Notes under the pieces: generated by a model
Databases searched by the model: none
Told to the model about the DNA's origin: nothing
Seen by the model: only the letters and a program-made list of their open reading frames with translations
Made by a program: the position numbers and the translations under genes
Assembly: GCA_963826165.1 (NCBI GenBank)
Contig: CAWGWC010000006.1
Span: 159,874-223,873, forward strand
Reading direction: 5' to 3'
Origin: JACVRW01 sp963826165
GTDB lineage: Bacteria > Actinomycetota > Thermoleophilia > Solirubrobacterales > Thermoleophilaceae
Length of the DNA: 64,000 nucleotides
In this document: one piece after another, positions 15,927 to 24,939 of the stretch
Layout of the letters: every line of letters begins with the position of its first letter
How positions within the stretch are numbered: the first letter of the stretch is position 1

Positions 15927-18804
15927 CGCTTTCGACCGCTCGAGCCGCGTCGGCCCGCGAAGACACGCCGAGCTTCCTGAAGATGTTTCGCATGTGGGTC
16001 TCAACCGTCTTCTCACTGAGCACGAGGGCACGTGCGATCTCGGGGTTGGTGCGGCGCTCCACCACCAGCTCCGCGACCTCGAGCTCTCGCGGTGTGAGCG
16101 TCTCGACTCCTTCGCCGTCCGGTCTCGGCGCGCGGGTGCGCCGGCCATAGCGGCGGCCCAGCCTCCGGAGCTCGTGCTGGGCCTCTTCGCGGTAGCGGCG
16201 CGCTCCGAAGGAATCGAGTGCGCGTGCGGCGCTCTCCAGCTCCGCCACCGCCGCTTCACGCTTGCCCGCTGCCGCCAAGGCCCGGCCCCCGAGCGTGCGC
16301 GCACGCGCGCCGTCGACCCGGGCCCCAATCGCGTCGCAGACACCTGCCGCAGCGAGGGCCAGCTCGGCGGCTGTCGCCGCATCTCCCGCAGCCAGGGCTG
16401 CCGCCGCGGCAGCGCGGCCGGCGACGGCAGTTCCGGCCTCGAGTCCCACCTGCTGCGCCGTGGCCGCGGCCAAGCCAGCCGCCTCGCGCCCCTCCGCCAG
16501 CCGTCCGTGTCCGAGCCAGCTGCGAGTCACCAGCTCGAGGTAGTGGGCCCTCCACGCCAGCGGGATGCGTGGCAGGTCCTCGCCCCCGGCAGCCGTCAGG
16601 AGTACATCGATGGCGGCCCTGGAGTCGCCGCTCTCGAGCAGCGCGCTGGCGAACGCCCATCTGGCGTACGTGTGCACGAGGCGGTCGTCAAGCGCGCGCG
16701 TGACCTCCACGCTCTCCTGGGCGGCCGAGAGCGCGAGGTCGAGGTCACCCGCGGCCACCGCCACGTAGGCCTGGCTGAGCAGGTTCCAGCCGAGCGCTTC
16801 GGCGTTGCGGGACAGCCGCGCGCTGTCCACGGCCTCACCCAGCAGGTCGGCGGCCTCACTGATCTGACCGTTGGTGTGCAGGACGGTGACGAGCACGGGA
16901 ACGAGGAACGGCACCAGCTCACCGCGTCCGGCCGCGCGCGCAATGGCGAGTCCTCGCCTGGCGTGGATCGCCGCGTCCTCGTAGCGGTGGAGGTACAGGT
17001 CGGCCGCGCTGAGAGTCGTCACCGCATCGAGCCGCTCCGCGAGCTGCTCGTCGTTCAGGGCGTCGACGAGCACGGCCGCCTTCGCGCGGTGCGCCTCGGC
17101 CTCGCTGATGGGCCCGTCGAGCGCGGCCGCCACGGCAAGCACGGCGAGGCTGGCCGCTGTCTGCGCCGGTCCAAGGCCCTGGGCCACGCCGAGAGCCCTC
17201 GTACCCCACCGGCGCATGCCGTCGTAATCCATGCGGTAGAAGTCGCCGGACGCGAGGTGGAGCATCAGCTCCACGGCCTCGGTCGACGAGGTGTTCGACA
17301 GTGCGGCCAGCGCGGCGGTGAGTCGCGCGCGCGCCTGCTCGTGGTGCCCGAGCATCTGCTCGATGCGGGCAACGGCGCCGACCAGCTGAACTCGCGACGT
17401 CGTCTCGCCGGCGGCCGTCAGGTCGATGCTCTCGAGGAGGGAGTTGCGACTTTCCTCCAGGTGTCCCGTGGCAGCCTGCGACGCCGCCAGCTGAGTGAGC
17501 AGCTCCAGTCGCTCAGGGTCCCGGTCCTTCTGGGGAAGGAGGCTCAGAGCAGCCCCGAACCAGCGCGCGGCACTCTCAGGCGCCCGCGTGGACGCCGCGC
17601 GGCCGGCGTCGCGAAGGACCGACACGGCCGCCATGTCGCCGTGCCGGGCGGAGTGCTCGACGTGGTGGGCCCGCGCGCTGGCGGGCGCCTGTCGCGTCTC
17701 GAGGGCGCGGGCGCTGCGGCGATGGGCGGCGATCCTGGATCCTGACGGACAGGCCTCGTATACCGCGCGGCGCACGAGTGGATGGCGAAAGCGGAACCTG
17801 CGCGGCATCGAGGTGGACCTGACCATGTCGCTGTCGAGCAACTCGTCCAGTGCGTCGAGGACGTCGGCCTCGGCCATCTCCGCGGTGGCGAGAGCCAGAT
17901 CGAGCTCGAAGGGGTCGCCGCCCACGGCGGCGACCTGCGCGAGCTGACGCGCGCGTGGCGAGAGCGCCTCGAGCTCTCCGACCGTGGCCATGGCCACGGC
18001 CGCGGGGACACCGGCGACATCGCCCGCCGTCCACGGGCGCTCACCCTCCGCACCCATCCGGGCCAGCTCGAGCAGGTAGAACGGATTGCCGCCGCTCGCC
18101 TCATAGAGGCGGGCGGACTCCGCCGGCCCCGCGCCGGCGACCAGGGTCTGTGCTTCGGCTCGCGGCAGCGGACCGAGATCGATCCAGCAGTCCGTGTCGC
18201 GAAGACCCCTCTGGATCGTCGATTCCAGCGCCCGGTCGACCTGCCCGCGGCGAAAGGCCACAGCCACGAGCAGCCCAGCGCGCGGACGCCGCCGCAGCAA
18301 GTGCGAAACCAGCTCGAGCGAGGCGCCGTCGGCCCAGTGCAGATCGTCGAGGACGAGCAGCAGCGGCCGGCTGAGGGCCAAGTGCTCCAACAGCGCACAC
18401 ACGGCCCTATGCGCTCGGAAGCGTTCGGCGGCCGTGCTCGGCTGATCGGACTTGGGGTCGAGCGAGCGCAGGGCGGGGAACACTCCGGCCAGCTCCCCCA
18501 GGTCCTCTGCCGCGAGCCGCTGGTAGGCGCTCGGGGCGAGCGACTCGAGGTACTCCTCGAGAGCATCGACCAAGACACCGAACGGAAGCTCGCCTCCGAA
18601 CTCGGCCGTGCCGCCCTCGAGGACCAGGCACCCGCGCTGCTCGGCTCGCCCCGCCACCTCAGCCAGCAGCCGGGTCTTGCCGATACCGGGCTCGCCCGCC
18701 ACGCACACGATGCGCGCCTCGCCCGCGCACACTCCGTCGAGCAGTTGCTCGACAAGCTCCAGCTCACGCTCACGGCCCACGACGGACCGGGCCAAGTCGG
18801 TCAC
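15901..18804 (-). CDS. LAL-type LuxR family transcriptional regulator (AAA ATPase, TPR-like middle, HTH) no. 1
   Basis: This 967-residue protein starts at GTG 18804 behind GAGGAAC. The N terminus has the Walker A motif GEPGIGKT (residues 37-44), then LLLVLDDLHWADG as Walker B. A long alpha-helical, alanine-rich repeat region of about residues 350-890 follows. The C-terminal LuxR helix-turn-helix reads LTPRELEVAELVVERRTNPEIA then SEKTVETHMRNIFRKLGVSSRADA. This is the large ATP-binding LuxR (LAL/MalT-like) layout, in which an inducer and ATP drive oligomerisation. It is divergent from a small gene and an MMPL exporter that carry a repeated palindrome upstream, so it probably controls the exporter. 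The inducer is unknown. Confidence 0.92.
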   Translation of the reverse strand: MTDLARSVVGRERELELVEQLLDGVCAGEARIVCVAGEPGIGKTRLLAEVAGRAEQRGCLVLEGGTAEFGGELPFGVLVDALEEYLESLAPSAYQRLAAEDLGELAGVFPALRSLDPKSDQPSTAAERFRAHRAVCALLEHLALSRPLLLVLDDLHWADGASLELVSHLLRRRPRAGLLVAVAFRRGQVDRALESTIQRGLRDTDCWIDLGPLPRAEAQTLVAGAGPAESARLYEASGGNPFYLLELARMGAEGERPWTAGDVAGVPAAVAMATVGELEALSPRARQLAQVAAVGGDPFELDLALATAEMAEADVLDALDELLDSDMVRSTSMPRRFRFRHPLVRRAVYEACPSGSRIAAHRRSARALETRQAPASARAHHVEHSARHGDMAAVSVLRDAGRAASTRAPESAARWFGAALSLLPQKDRDPERLELLTQLAASQAATGHLEESRNSLLESIDLTAAGETTSRVQLVGAVARIEQMLGHHEQARARLTAALAALSNTSSTEAVELMLHLASGDFYRMDYDGMRRWGTRALGVAQGLGPAQTAASLAVLAVAAALDGPISEAEAHRAKAAVLVDALNDEQLAERLDAVTTLSAADLYLHRYEDAAIHARRGLAIARAAGRGELVPFLVPVLVTVLHTNGQISEAADLLGEAVDSARLSRNAEALGWNLLSQAYVAVAAGDLDLALSAAQESVEVTRALDDRLVHTYARWAFASALLESGDSRAAIDVLLTAAGGEDLPRIPLAWRAHYLELVTRSWLGHGRLAEGREAAGLAAATAQQVGLEAGTAVAGRAAAAAALAAGDAATAAELALAAAGVCDAIGARVDGARARTLGGRALAAAGKREAAVAELESAARALDSFGARRYREEAQHELRRLGRRYGRRTRAPRPDGEGVETLTPRELEVAELVVERRTNPEIARALVLSEKTVETHMRNIFRKLGVSSRADAARAVESARPGSAPR

Positions 18805-18856
18805 GTTCCTCGGGTTCCCCGGGCGAGCATATCCGCGCTCGACCCTCCGCGCCCGG

Positions 18857-18876
18857 ATCAGGGTATTCCCCTGATT
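18857..18876. promoter_or_regulatory. Palindromic operator-like motif, copy 1 (LAL1 divergent region)
   Basis: ATCAGGG-TATTC-CCCTGAT is a perfect 7-bp inverted repeat at 18857-18875. It lies 33 bases before the small gene at 18909 and 53 bases from the LAL regulator start. A near-identical motif occurs before the MMPL gene. Regulation by the adjacent LAL protein is inferred. Confidence 0.6.
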
Positions 18877-18908
18877 TCAGGACGACTCGCAGCGGGGATG
18901 CTGGACCC

Positions 18909-19151
18909 ATGCCGCGCTTCCTGCTCGAGCACCGCCACTCGGCGGCCGAGTGCGGAGCCATCTTCGCTGCCTTCAGCGCCTCGGAGAGCCCGCTTCGGCA
19001 CCTCCCGGCCACCGCCTCCTGTCACTACGGCGGCCACCGCATCTGGTGGGAGTTGGACGCCGCGAGCGCAGGCGAGGCGATCGAACGACTGCCCGCCTAT
19101 GTCGCCGAGCGCACCACCGTGATCCGCGTCCGGCCCACCGAGATTCCCTAA
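18909..19151 (+). CDS. Small conserved hypothetical protein
   Basis: The 80-residue protein starts at ATG 18909. It begins PRFLLEHRHSAAECGAIFAAF, has a central CHYGGHRIWWELDA and ends in AIERLPAYVAERTTVIRVRPTEIP. The layout (strand, helix with Cys, His/Trp strand, helix, strand) looks like a one-domain ferredoxin-like fold, and similar small actinobacterial proteins exist, but I cannot name a function. It sits between the LAL regulator (divergent) and the MMPL gene (same strand, 69 bases downstream). It may be a sensor or accessory of the exporter module; that is a guess from position. Confidence 0.7.
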   Translation: MPRFLLEHRHSAAECGAIFAAFSASESPLRHLPATASCHYGGHRIWWELDAASAGEAIERLPAYVAERTTVIRVRPTEIP

Positions 19152-19168
19152 GAAGGCTCAGGCGAATC

Positions 19169-19187
19169 TCAGGGGTTTCCCCCGATT
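19169..19187. promoter_or_regulatory. Palindromic operator-like motif, copy 2 (upstream of MMPL exporter)
   Basis: TCAGGGGTTTCCCCCGATT matches copy 1 (TCAGGGTATTCCCCTGATT at 18858) at 16 of 19 positions. It keeps the GGG(N)3-5CCC palindrome. It lies 33 bases before the MMPL start codon, the same distance as copy 1 from its gene. The equal spacing strengthens the case for a shared regulator, most simply the neighbouring LAL protein. Confidence 0.6.
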
Positions 19188-19220
19188 ACCTCACCCGCCC
19201 CGGGCGAGAGGCTGCCTGTC

Positions 19221-21449
19221 ATGAAGAAGTCCCGCAACCTTGCCGCCAGCGCCGCCCACTGGAGCGCCGAGCACCGCAAGACGGCCATCATCGGCTGGCT
19301 CGTCTTCGTGATCGCCGCCGCAATGCTCGGCAACGCCGTCGGCAAGAACACGATCACGGGCGCGGACCAGTTCTCCGGCGAGGCCGGCAGAGCCGAGCAG
19401 ACGCTGTACGACTCCGGCCTCAGGCCGAACACAGAGCACGTGCTGATCCAGAGCAGGGAGCTCACGGTCGCGGATCCCGAGTTCGAGGCCGCGATCCGGC
19501 AGACCACCACGGAGCTGTCGAACACCGAGCACGTGCGGAACGTCCTCTCCCCGCTCAACGGCGAGGCGCCGGTGTCCATCGATCAGCAGTCCGCGCTCGT
19601 CCAGTTCGACATCACCGGGGATTCACTCGAGGCCGCAAAGAGACTCGAGCCGGCCAAGGAGGCCGTGGCGACGGTCAAGGCCGACCACCCGGAGCTCCGC
19701 GTCGAGCAGTTCGGCAGCGTCAGTTCGAACAAGGAGCTCAACGAGACCTTCTCGTCCGACCTGGCTCAGGCAGAGCTCCTCTCGCTGCCTCTCACGCTGC
19801 TGATCCTGGTGCTTGCCTTCGGCGCCCTGGTGGCAGCGCTCGTGCCACTGCTGCTCGGCGTCACCACGGTCATTGCCGCGCTGGGCCTGATCGCCCTTCC
19901 GAGTCACCTCTCCCCGATCGACGGCAACATCTCCTCGGTCATCCTCCTGATCGGGCTGGCCGTGAGCGTGGACTACTCGCTCTTCTACCTTCGCCGGGAG
20001 CGCGAGGAGCGGGCCGCCGGGCGCAGCGAGCGCGCTGCGCTCGAGATCGCCGCGGCCACATCCGGGCGAGCGGTGCTCATCTCCGGGCTCACGGTGATCG
20101 CCGCGATGGCCGGCATGTTCCTCACGGGCGACAAGACCTTCATCTCCTTCGCCCAGGGAACGATCCTCGTGGTCGCGATTGCGATCCTGTCTTCGCTGAC
20201 GGTGCTGCCCGCCGTTCTCGCCTGGCTGGGCGACCGTGTGGAGAAGGGCCGGATCCCGTTCCTGAGCCGGTACCGGCGACCGGCAGGCCAGTCGCGCTTC
20301 TGGTCCGCGCTGGTGGAACGTGTGATGCGCCGGCCTTGGGCGGCGATCGTCATCGCCGGCGGCTTCCTCATCGTCCTGTCGATCCCGGCGTTCAACATGA
20401 ACATCGCGGTCACGACCACGGATGACCTGCCGCAGGACCTGGCCGTGGTCAAGACCTTCGACCGGGTTCGCGAATCCTTCCCCGCCGAGGCGGTCACGGT
20501 CGACGTGGCCGTGAAGGCGGACGACGTGCGGGCCGGCGCCGCGGCCGTCGGGATCACCGACCTGCGGGCTCAGGCCGAGGGCAGCCTCAACATGCTTCCG
20601 GGAAGCGAGGTCGAGTACAGCAAGGACGGCACGGTGGCCCTCGTGTCGATTCCCACCGAGGGCAGCGGCAACGACGAGCAGTCCACGGCCGCGCTCGACG
20701 AGGTCCGGGACGAGATAATCCCGGCCACGATCGGTCAGGTCGAGGGGGCGACCGTGGCCGTCAGCGGCAGCGCCGCTCAGTCGAAGGACTTCCGCGAGCT
20801 GGTGAGCGACCGGCTGCCGTTGATCTTCGGGTTCGTGTTCTCGCTCGCCTTCCTGCTGCTCCTGTTCACGTTCCGCTCGATCGTGATCCCGATCAAGGCG
20901 ATCCTGCTCAACCTGCTGTCGGTGGGTGCCGCCTACGGTGTGCTCGTTCTCGTCTTCCAGGACGGGCACGGCGAGAGCCTTCTGGGCTTCACGTCGAACG
21001 GCGGCGTCACCTCATGGCTGCCGCTCTTCCTGTTCGTGATCCTCTTCGGCCTCTCGATGGACTACCACGTCTTCATCCTCTCCCGGGTCAGAGAGCTCTA
21101 CATGAGCGGGGTGTCGACCGATGAGGCCGTCAAGCGGGGAATCTCGACCACCGCCGGAACGGTCACCTGCGCCGCGATCGTGATGGTGGTGGTGTTCTCG
21201 GTCTTCGTCACCCTGAGCTTCCTCGACTTCAAGGAGATGGGCGTGGGCCTGGCGGTGGCCGTGCTGATCGACGCCACGATCATCCGCGGCGTCCTCCTGC
21301 CCGCATCGATGAAGGTGCTCGGAGATTGGAACTGGTACCTGCCGAGCTGGCTCGAATGGCTGCCCCGCTGGGGCTCCGAGGGCGACACGGTTCCGCCCGG
21401 GCCCCCGCCCGTCGCCGAGGAGCCGCGGCGCACTCCGGCGCCGATCTAG
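19221..21449 (+). CDS. MMPL/RND-superfamily membrane transporter no. 1
   Basis: The 742-residue membrane protein starts at ATG 19221. It has two similar halves. Each has one N-terminal membrane segment, a large outside loop and a cluster of membrane segments. Half 1 shows HRKTAIIGWLVFVIAAAML then LSLPLTLLILVLAFGALVAAL and GLAVSVDYSLFYLRREREE. Half 2 shows LIFGFVFSLAFLLLLFTF and LFGLSMDYHVFILSRVRE. The VDYS and MDYH acidic-Tyr pairs lie in the helices used for proton coupling in MMPL proteins. It ends LGDWNWYLPSWLEWLP. It likely exports a lipid or hydrophobic drug. It is closely related to the second MMPL gene at 50.8 kb. Confidence 0.93.
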   Translation: MKKSRNLAASAAHWSAEHRKTAIIGWLVFVIAAAMLGNAVGKNTITGADQFSGEAGRAEQTLYDSGLRPNTEHVLIQSRELTVADPEFEAAIRQTTTELSNTEHVRNVLSPLNGEAPVSIDQQSALVQFDITGDSLEAAKRLEPAKEAVATVKADHPELRVEQFGSVSSNKELNETFSSDLAQAELLSLPLTLLILVLAFGALVAALVPLLLGVTTVIAALGLIALPSHLSPIDGNISSVILLIGLAVSVDYSLFYLRREREERAAGRSERAALEIAAATSGRAVLISGLTVIAAMAGMFLTGDKTFISFAQGTILVVAIAILSSLTVLPAVLAWLGDRVEKGRIPFLSRYRRPAGQSRFWSALVERVMRRPWAAIVIAGGFLIVLSIPAFNMNIAVTTTDDLPQDLAVVKTFDRVRESFPAEAVTVDVAVKADDVRAGAAAVGITDLRAQAEGSLNMLPGSEVEYSKDGTVALVSIPTEGSGNDEQSTAALDEVRDEIIPATIGQVEGATVAVSGSAAQSKDFRELVSDRLPLIFGFVFSLAFLLLLFTFRSIVIPIKAILLNLLSVGAAYGVLVLVFQDGHGESLLGFTSNGGVTSWLPLFLFVILFGLSMDYHVFILSRVRELYMSGVSTDEAVKRGISTTAGTVTCAAIVMVVVFSVFVTLSFLDFKEMGVGLAVAVLIDATIIRGVLLPASMKVLGDWNWYLPSWLEWLPRWGSEGDTVPPGPPPVAEEPRRTPAPI

Positions 21450-21485
21450 ATCGGACGTCCGGCCGCCGCGCTCGAGACGCAAGCT

Positions 21486-21505
21486 CCGTCCGCCCCCCCG
21501 GACGG
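21486..21505 (+). terminator. Hairpin downstream of MMPL gene 1
   Basis: CCGTCCG and CGGACGG form a perfect 7-bp stem around a six-C loop, 36 bases after the MMPL stop. There is no following T-run, so termination is plausible but not certain. Confidence 0.4.
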
Positions 21506-21600
21506 CCCAGCAGCCGAGTCGTCCCGCGCCACCGGCGTGGGGCGGCTCGAGCTGCCCACCAGCTCCGAGGGAGTCAGACCGGTGAGGGCGCGGCTCTCGC

Positions 21601-21754
21601 TGGTACCTCGAGTACCTCACCGCGCTGGCCGAGAAGGACATCGACGCCTACGCCACCTTCCTCGCGGAGGACGTCGGCTCATCATGAACAACGCCGAGCC
21701 CGTTCGCAGTCTGAATGCGGTGCGCGACGGCTGTACAGCACACCGCTCCGCTGT
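21601..21754 (+). pseudogene. Fragment of a SnoaL/NTF2-like gene
   Basis: From 21601 the plus strand reads YLEYLTALAEKDIDAYATFLAEDV, typical of the first helix pair of a SnoaL-like protein, and stops at 21687. One frame over it continues NNAEPVRSLNAVRDG, which matches the next conserved part of the same fold. There is no credible start upstream, and the rest is lost where the convergent ThuA-domain gene ends. The stretch 21450-21600 holds the hairpin and no other recognisable coding sequence. Confidence 0.45.
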
Positions 21755-24523
21755 TCAGCGCGGAGTGAGCACGAGCTCCGCGACCCCCGTCAACGCCGAC
21801 CCGTCGTCCGAGACGCGACTGCTGTACTCGGCCTGGAGCACGCCACGCAGATTGCCGGCCCCGGCGTGGCCCGAGTCGAACGCCGTCTGGATCACCCCGC
21901 GACAACCCGCGGCCGTCGTCTGCGGGTGCGCGTGCTCGTTGTGGCCGAGGCTGTAGACCACGCTCACGCGTGAGCAGTCCACCGGCCCCGCCGGATCGGT
22001 CACGGCGACCTCGAACTCGATCGCCTGACCGAAACGGAATGCCTGCCCGGCCACCGGCTGGACGAACCTGACCGTGGGCCCGACGCGGCCCACGACGATC
22101 TGGGTCGACGCCGACGCAGAACGCCCCGTGGGGTCGATCACTCGGAGCGCGGCGTCGTACACGCCCTTCCGGCGATAGGTGTGGCTCGGGGAACGCTGCG
22201 AGGAGTCGACCTCGCCGTCGGAGTCGAAGTCCCACCGGTACCGGAGCGCGTGACCGTCGGCGTCCGTGCTGCCCGCGCCCGAGAAGGCCACCCTCAGTGG
22301 GGAGCCGCCGTCTCGAGGCCGGGCAGAGATCTCCGGCTCGGGCGTGTGCCCGCCCCGGATGAAGTCGATTCGCGAGAGTTGCGCCTCCGGGTTCTCGCGG
22401 TTGTAGCCGTCGCCGTACTCGAGCAGGTAGAGCGCGCCGTCGGGGCCGAACTCCATGTCCATGGGGTTGTCGAACGGGATGGAGCTCAGCACGGGAGAGA
22501 TGCTCGACACCCGGCCGCCGCGCTCGAGCCTGAACTCGCGGACGTAGTCGCGCGTCCATTCGTAGAACAGCGGCACGCCGTCGTAGTGACGCGGCCACCT
22601 CACCCGCGAGCGGCCCGCACGCGGGTAGTCGTAGGCAGGTCCCGCCATCGGCCCGACCCCGGACCCGGCCCCCAGCTCGGGAAAGAGGGCTGACGGCGTG
22701 AGCGGGTACCAGACGTCCGGCTGGACCATGCGCGGCAGCCTTCGCCGGCCCGTGTTGTGGGGTGAGTCGTTGACCAGCGTTCCGTTGCAGGGGAACGGTC
22801 CGGAGGAGCGCCCGGTGGCGAAGTCGTAGTCGAAGTAGGGCATGTCACGCCTTGCGCAGTAGGGCCAGCCGTAGTTGCCGGGACGGCGGATGACCATCCA
22901 GCGGCCGGTCCCGGCGGGACCCCGCAGCGGCCGGGGCACTGCGGCGTCGGGCGAGTAGTCGGCCAGCAGGATGCGGCCCGTGCGCCGGTCGACCGTGAAC
23001 CGGAACGGGTTGCGCAGACCCATGGCGAAGATCTCCGGCCGCGTGCGCGTCATGTTCTTCGGGAAGAGGTTGCCCGCCGGGATGCTGTAGGCGCCACGCC
23101 GGTTTGGTCGGATGCGGAGCAGCTTGCCGCGGAGGTCGTTGGTGTTGGCCGAGCTGCGCTGAGCGTCGTACCCCGGGTTCTGTCGCGGCTGCTCGTCGAG
23201 CGGGCTGTAGCCATCGGATACGTAGGGGAAGGTGTCGTCGCCCGTCGACAGGTAGAGGTTCCCTCGCTGGTCGAAGTCGATGTCTCCGCCCACGTGGCAG
23301 CAGAGTCCCCGGTCCACGGGTACGTCGATGATCTTCTGCTCGGAGCCGAGATCGAGCCGGGCTCCCCGGAGCTTGAAGCGGGACAGGCGCAGGACCCCAC
23401 GAAAGCGGCGCCAGTCCCGATCCGTGCCTGCGCCGGGCGCGTCGCCCTCGTTGCGCCCCGGCGTGTCCGGGTCGTCGACCGGTGTTCGCCCGGGCGGCGA
23501 GTAGTAGAGGTACACCCAGCGGTTGCGCGCGAACGCGGGATCGATCGCCACGCTCTGCAGCCCTTCCTCATCGTGCTCGTAGACGTCGAGCCGTGCGGCC
23601 ACCGTGTTGAGCCCAGTGCGCGGGTCGTGCATGCGCACCTCTCCCTGGCGCGTGGTGTGCAGCACGCGGCGGTCGGGAAGCACGGCAAGCGACATCGGCT
23701 CGCCGGGACGATCGTTCAGGGTGACCTTCTGGTAGGCGTAGTCGATGGTGCCGCGGCAGTCACCCCTCGCCAGGCCGGCAGCCCAGCGGATGCCGCCGAG
23801 CAGGTGTCGCCGGAAGCTCGGCTCGCCGTAGGACTCCGGGGTGTGCCCGCCGCCCGTGTACCACGAGCGCCCTCCCCGGTAGTCGCGGCACCAGGCGATC
23901 GGGTGGTCGGGGCCCATCACCGCGCCCTGGTAGGTGCGCTCGTCGAGGGTCGCGAGCACGTGGACGTCGCCGCGTGGGTTTGCTCGGTAGTCGTACCACT
24001 CGTCGGTTCGCACCCAGCGGCTGGACAGGTGGCGGGTGGAGGGATGACGGCGGTCGGCCACTCTGATCGTCGCGCGCTGCCAGGGCGGTACGAGTGGGTG
24101 GGACCGGAAGTAGGCGCCGACCAGGCCGCCGTAGAAGGGCCAGTCGTATTCCGTGTCGGCGGCGGCGTGGACGCCGGCGAACCCGCCACCCGCGCGGATG
24201 TAGCGCTCGAACGCCGCCTGCTGGCCCGGGTCGAGAACGTCACCGGTCGTGCTCAGGAACACCACCGCCGCGTAGCGGCGCAGGTTCGGGCCCGTGAAGG
24301 CCGACCCGTCCTCCGTCGCGTCCACGACGAACCCGTGTCTGGCCCCGAGCCGGCGGACCGTGTCGACTCCGATCGGGATCGAGGGATGGCGAAAGCCCGC
24401 GGTCTTCGAGAACACGAGGATGCGTGGCTCTGTGCCCGCGCTGGCCTGGGCGGGAGGGAGCAGGCATGTCGCGGAGACGATCAGCGCCGCTGCAAGCCAG
24501 GACCCCGAGAGCGGACGCCTCAC
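21755..24523 (-). CDS. Secreted ThuA / glucose-sorbosone dehydrogenase-like / PKD multidomain protein
   Basis: The 922-residue protein starts at GTG 24523 and has a signal peptide (LAAALIVSATCLLPPAQASA). The ThuA-like domain (about 33-250) shows ILVFSKTAGFRH, GVHAAADTEYDWPFYGGLVG and the GHTPESY region. The next 430 residues form a six-bladed sorbosone-dehydrogenase-like propeller with EGLQSVAIDPAF, LYLSTGDDT, RNPFRFTVDRRTG and MDMEFGPDGALYLLEYGDGY. A PKD domain follows (AFSGAGSTDADGHALRYRWDFD, then SHTYRRKGVYDAALRV). The last 110 residues are an Ig-like or carbohydrate-binding module with Cys pairs. The role is probably extracellular sugar oxidation or binding. Confidence 0.88.
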   Translation of the reverse strand: MRRPLSGSWLAAALIVSATCLLPPAQASAGTEPRILVFSKTAGFRHPSIPIGVDTVRRLGARHGFVVDATEDGSAFTGPNLRRYAAVVFLSTTGDVLDPGQQAAFERYIRAGGGFAGVHAAADTEYDWPFYGGLVGAYFRSHPLVPPWQRATIRVADRRHPSTRHLSSRWVRTDEWYDYRANPRGDVHVLATLDERTYQGAVMGPDHPIAWCRDYRGGRSWYTGGGHTPESYGEPSFRRHLLGGIRWAAGLARGDCRGTIDYAYQKVTLNDRPGEPMSLAVLPDRRVLHTTRQGEVRMHDPRTGLNTVAARLDVYEHDEEGLQSVAIDPAFARNRWVYLYYSPPGRTPVDDPDTPGRNEGDAPGAGTDRDWRRFRGVLRLSRFKLRGARLDLGSEQKIIDVPVDRGLCCHVGGDIDFDQRGNLYLSTGDDTFPYVSDGYSPLDEQPRQNPGYDAQRSSANTNDLRGKLLRIRPNRRGAYSIPAGNLFPKNMTRTRPEIFAMGLRNPFRFTVDRRTGRILLADYSPDAAVPRPLRGPAGTGRWMVIRRPGNYGWPYCARRDMPYFDYDFATGRSSGPFPCNGTLVNDSPHNTGRRRLPRMVQPDVWYPLTPSALFPELGAGSGVGPMAGPAYDYPRAGRSRVRWPRHYDGVPLFYEWTRDYVREFRLERGGRVSSISPVLSSIPFDNPMDMEFGPDGALYLLEYGDGYNRENPEAQLSRIDFIRGGHTPEPEISARPRDGGSPLRVAFSGAGSTDADGHALRYRWDFDSDGEVDSSQRSPSHTYRRKGVYDAALRVIDPTGRSASASTQIVVGRVGPTVRFVQPVAGQAFRFGQAIEFEVAVTDPAGPVDCSRVSVVYSLGHNEHAHPQTTAAGCRGVIQTAFDSGHAGAGNLRGVLQAEYSSRVSDDGSALTGVAELVLTPR

Positions 24524-24558
24524 GGCGCGATCGTACAGGCGGATGCGAGAGTTGCGAG

Positions 24559-24939
24559 ATGCCCGACTGGACGAAGAAGAACTTCGACGATCTCCGCGAT
24601 GTCAGCCCGACGGATGTGCCGATCCAGTGGCGCTTTGCGCGTGACGCCCTGCGATCGCCCGAGTTGGGCGTGAGCCGCTTCACCTACGAGCCGGGGGCGC
24701 GCATGCCCTGGGGTCACCGGCATGGTGAGCAGGAGGAGGTCTACGTCGTGGTCGCCGGATCCGGCCGGGCCAAGCTGGATGACGAGATCGTCGAGATCTC
24801 GACGTGGGACGTGATGCGCGTGGCTCCTGCGGTGGCGCGCTCGTTCGAGGCCGGCCCCGGGGGTCTCGACGTGATCTGCATCGGTGGCCGGAAACCGAAA
24901 GGAGGCGACGGCGAGAAGGTCGACGACTTCTGGGACTAG
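24559..24939 (+). CDS. Cupin domain-containing protein
   Basis: The 126-residue protein starts at ATG 24559 (MPDWTKKNFDDL). The single cupin barrel has motif 1 as MPWGHRHGEQEEVYVVVAGSG (His, His, Glu metal ligands) and motif 2 as ISTWDVMRVAPAVARSFEAG, where the usual His is replaced by Arg-Ser. It could bind a metal, but the reaction is unknown. It is divergent from the ThuA gene with 35 bases between the starts, and its stop overlaps that of the small convergent gene by 4 bases (CTAG). Confidence 0.85.
   Translation: MPDWTKKNFDDLRDVSPTDVPIQWRFARDALRSPELGVSRFTYEPGARMPWGHRHGEQEEVYVVVAGSGRAKLDDEIVEISTWDVMRVAPAVARSFEAGPGGLDVICIGGRKPKGGDGEKVDDFWD

Noticed and set aside
21537..21600. GRLELPTS-type translation that recalls tRNA-linked spurious peptides
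   Set aside because: The DNA lacks a T-arm (TTCGAAT) and acceptor pairing, so no tRNA or fragment is supported.
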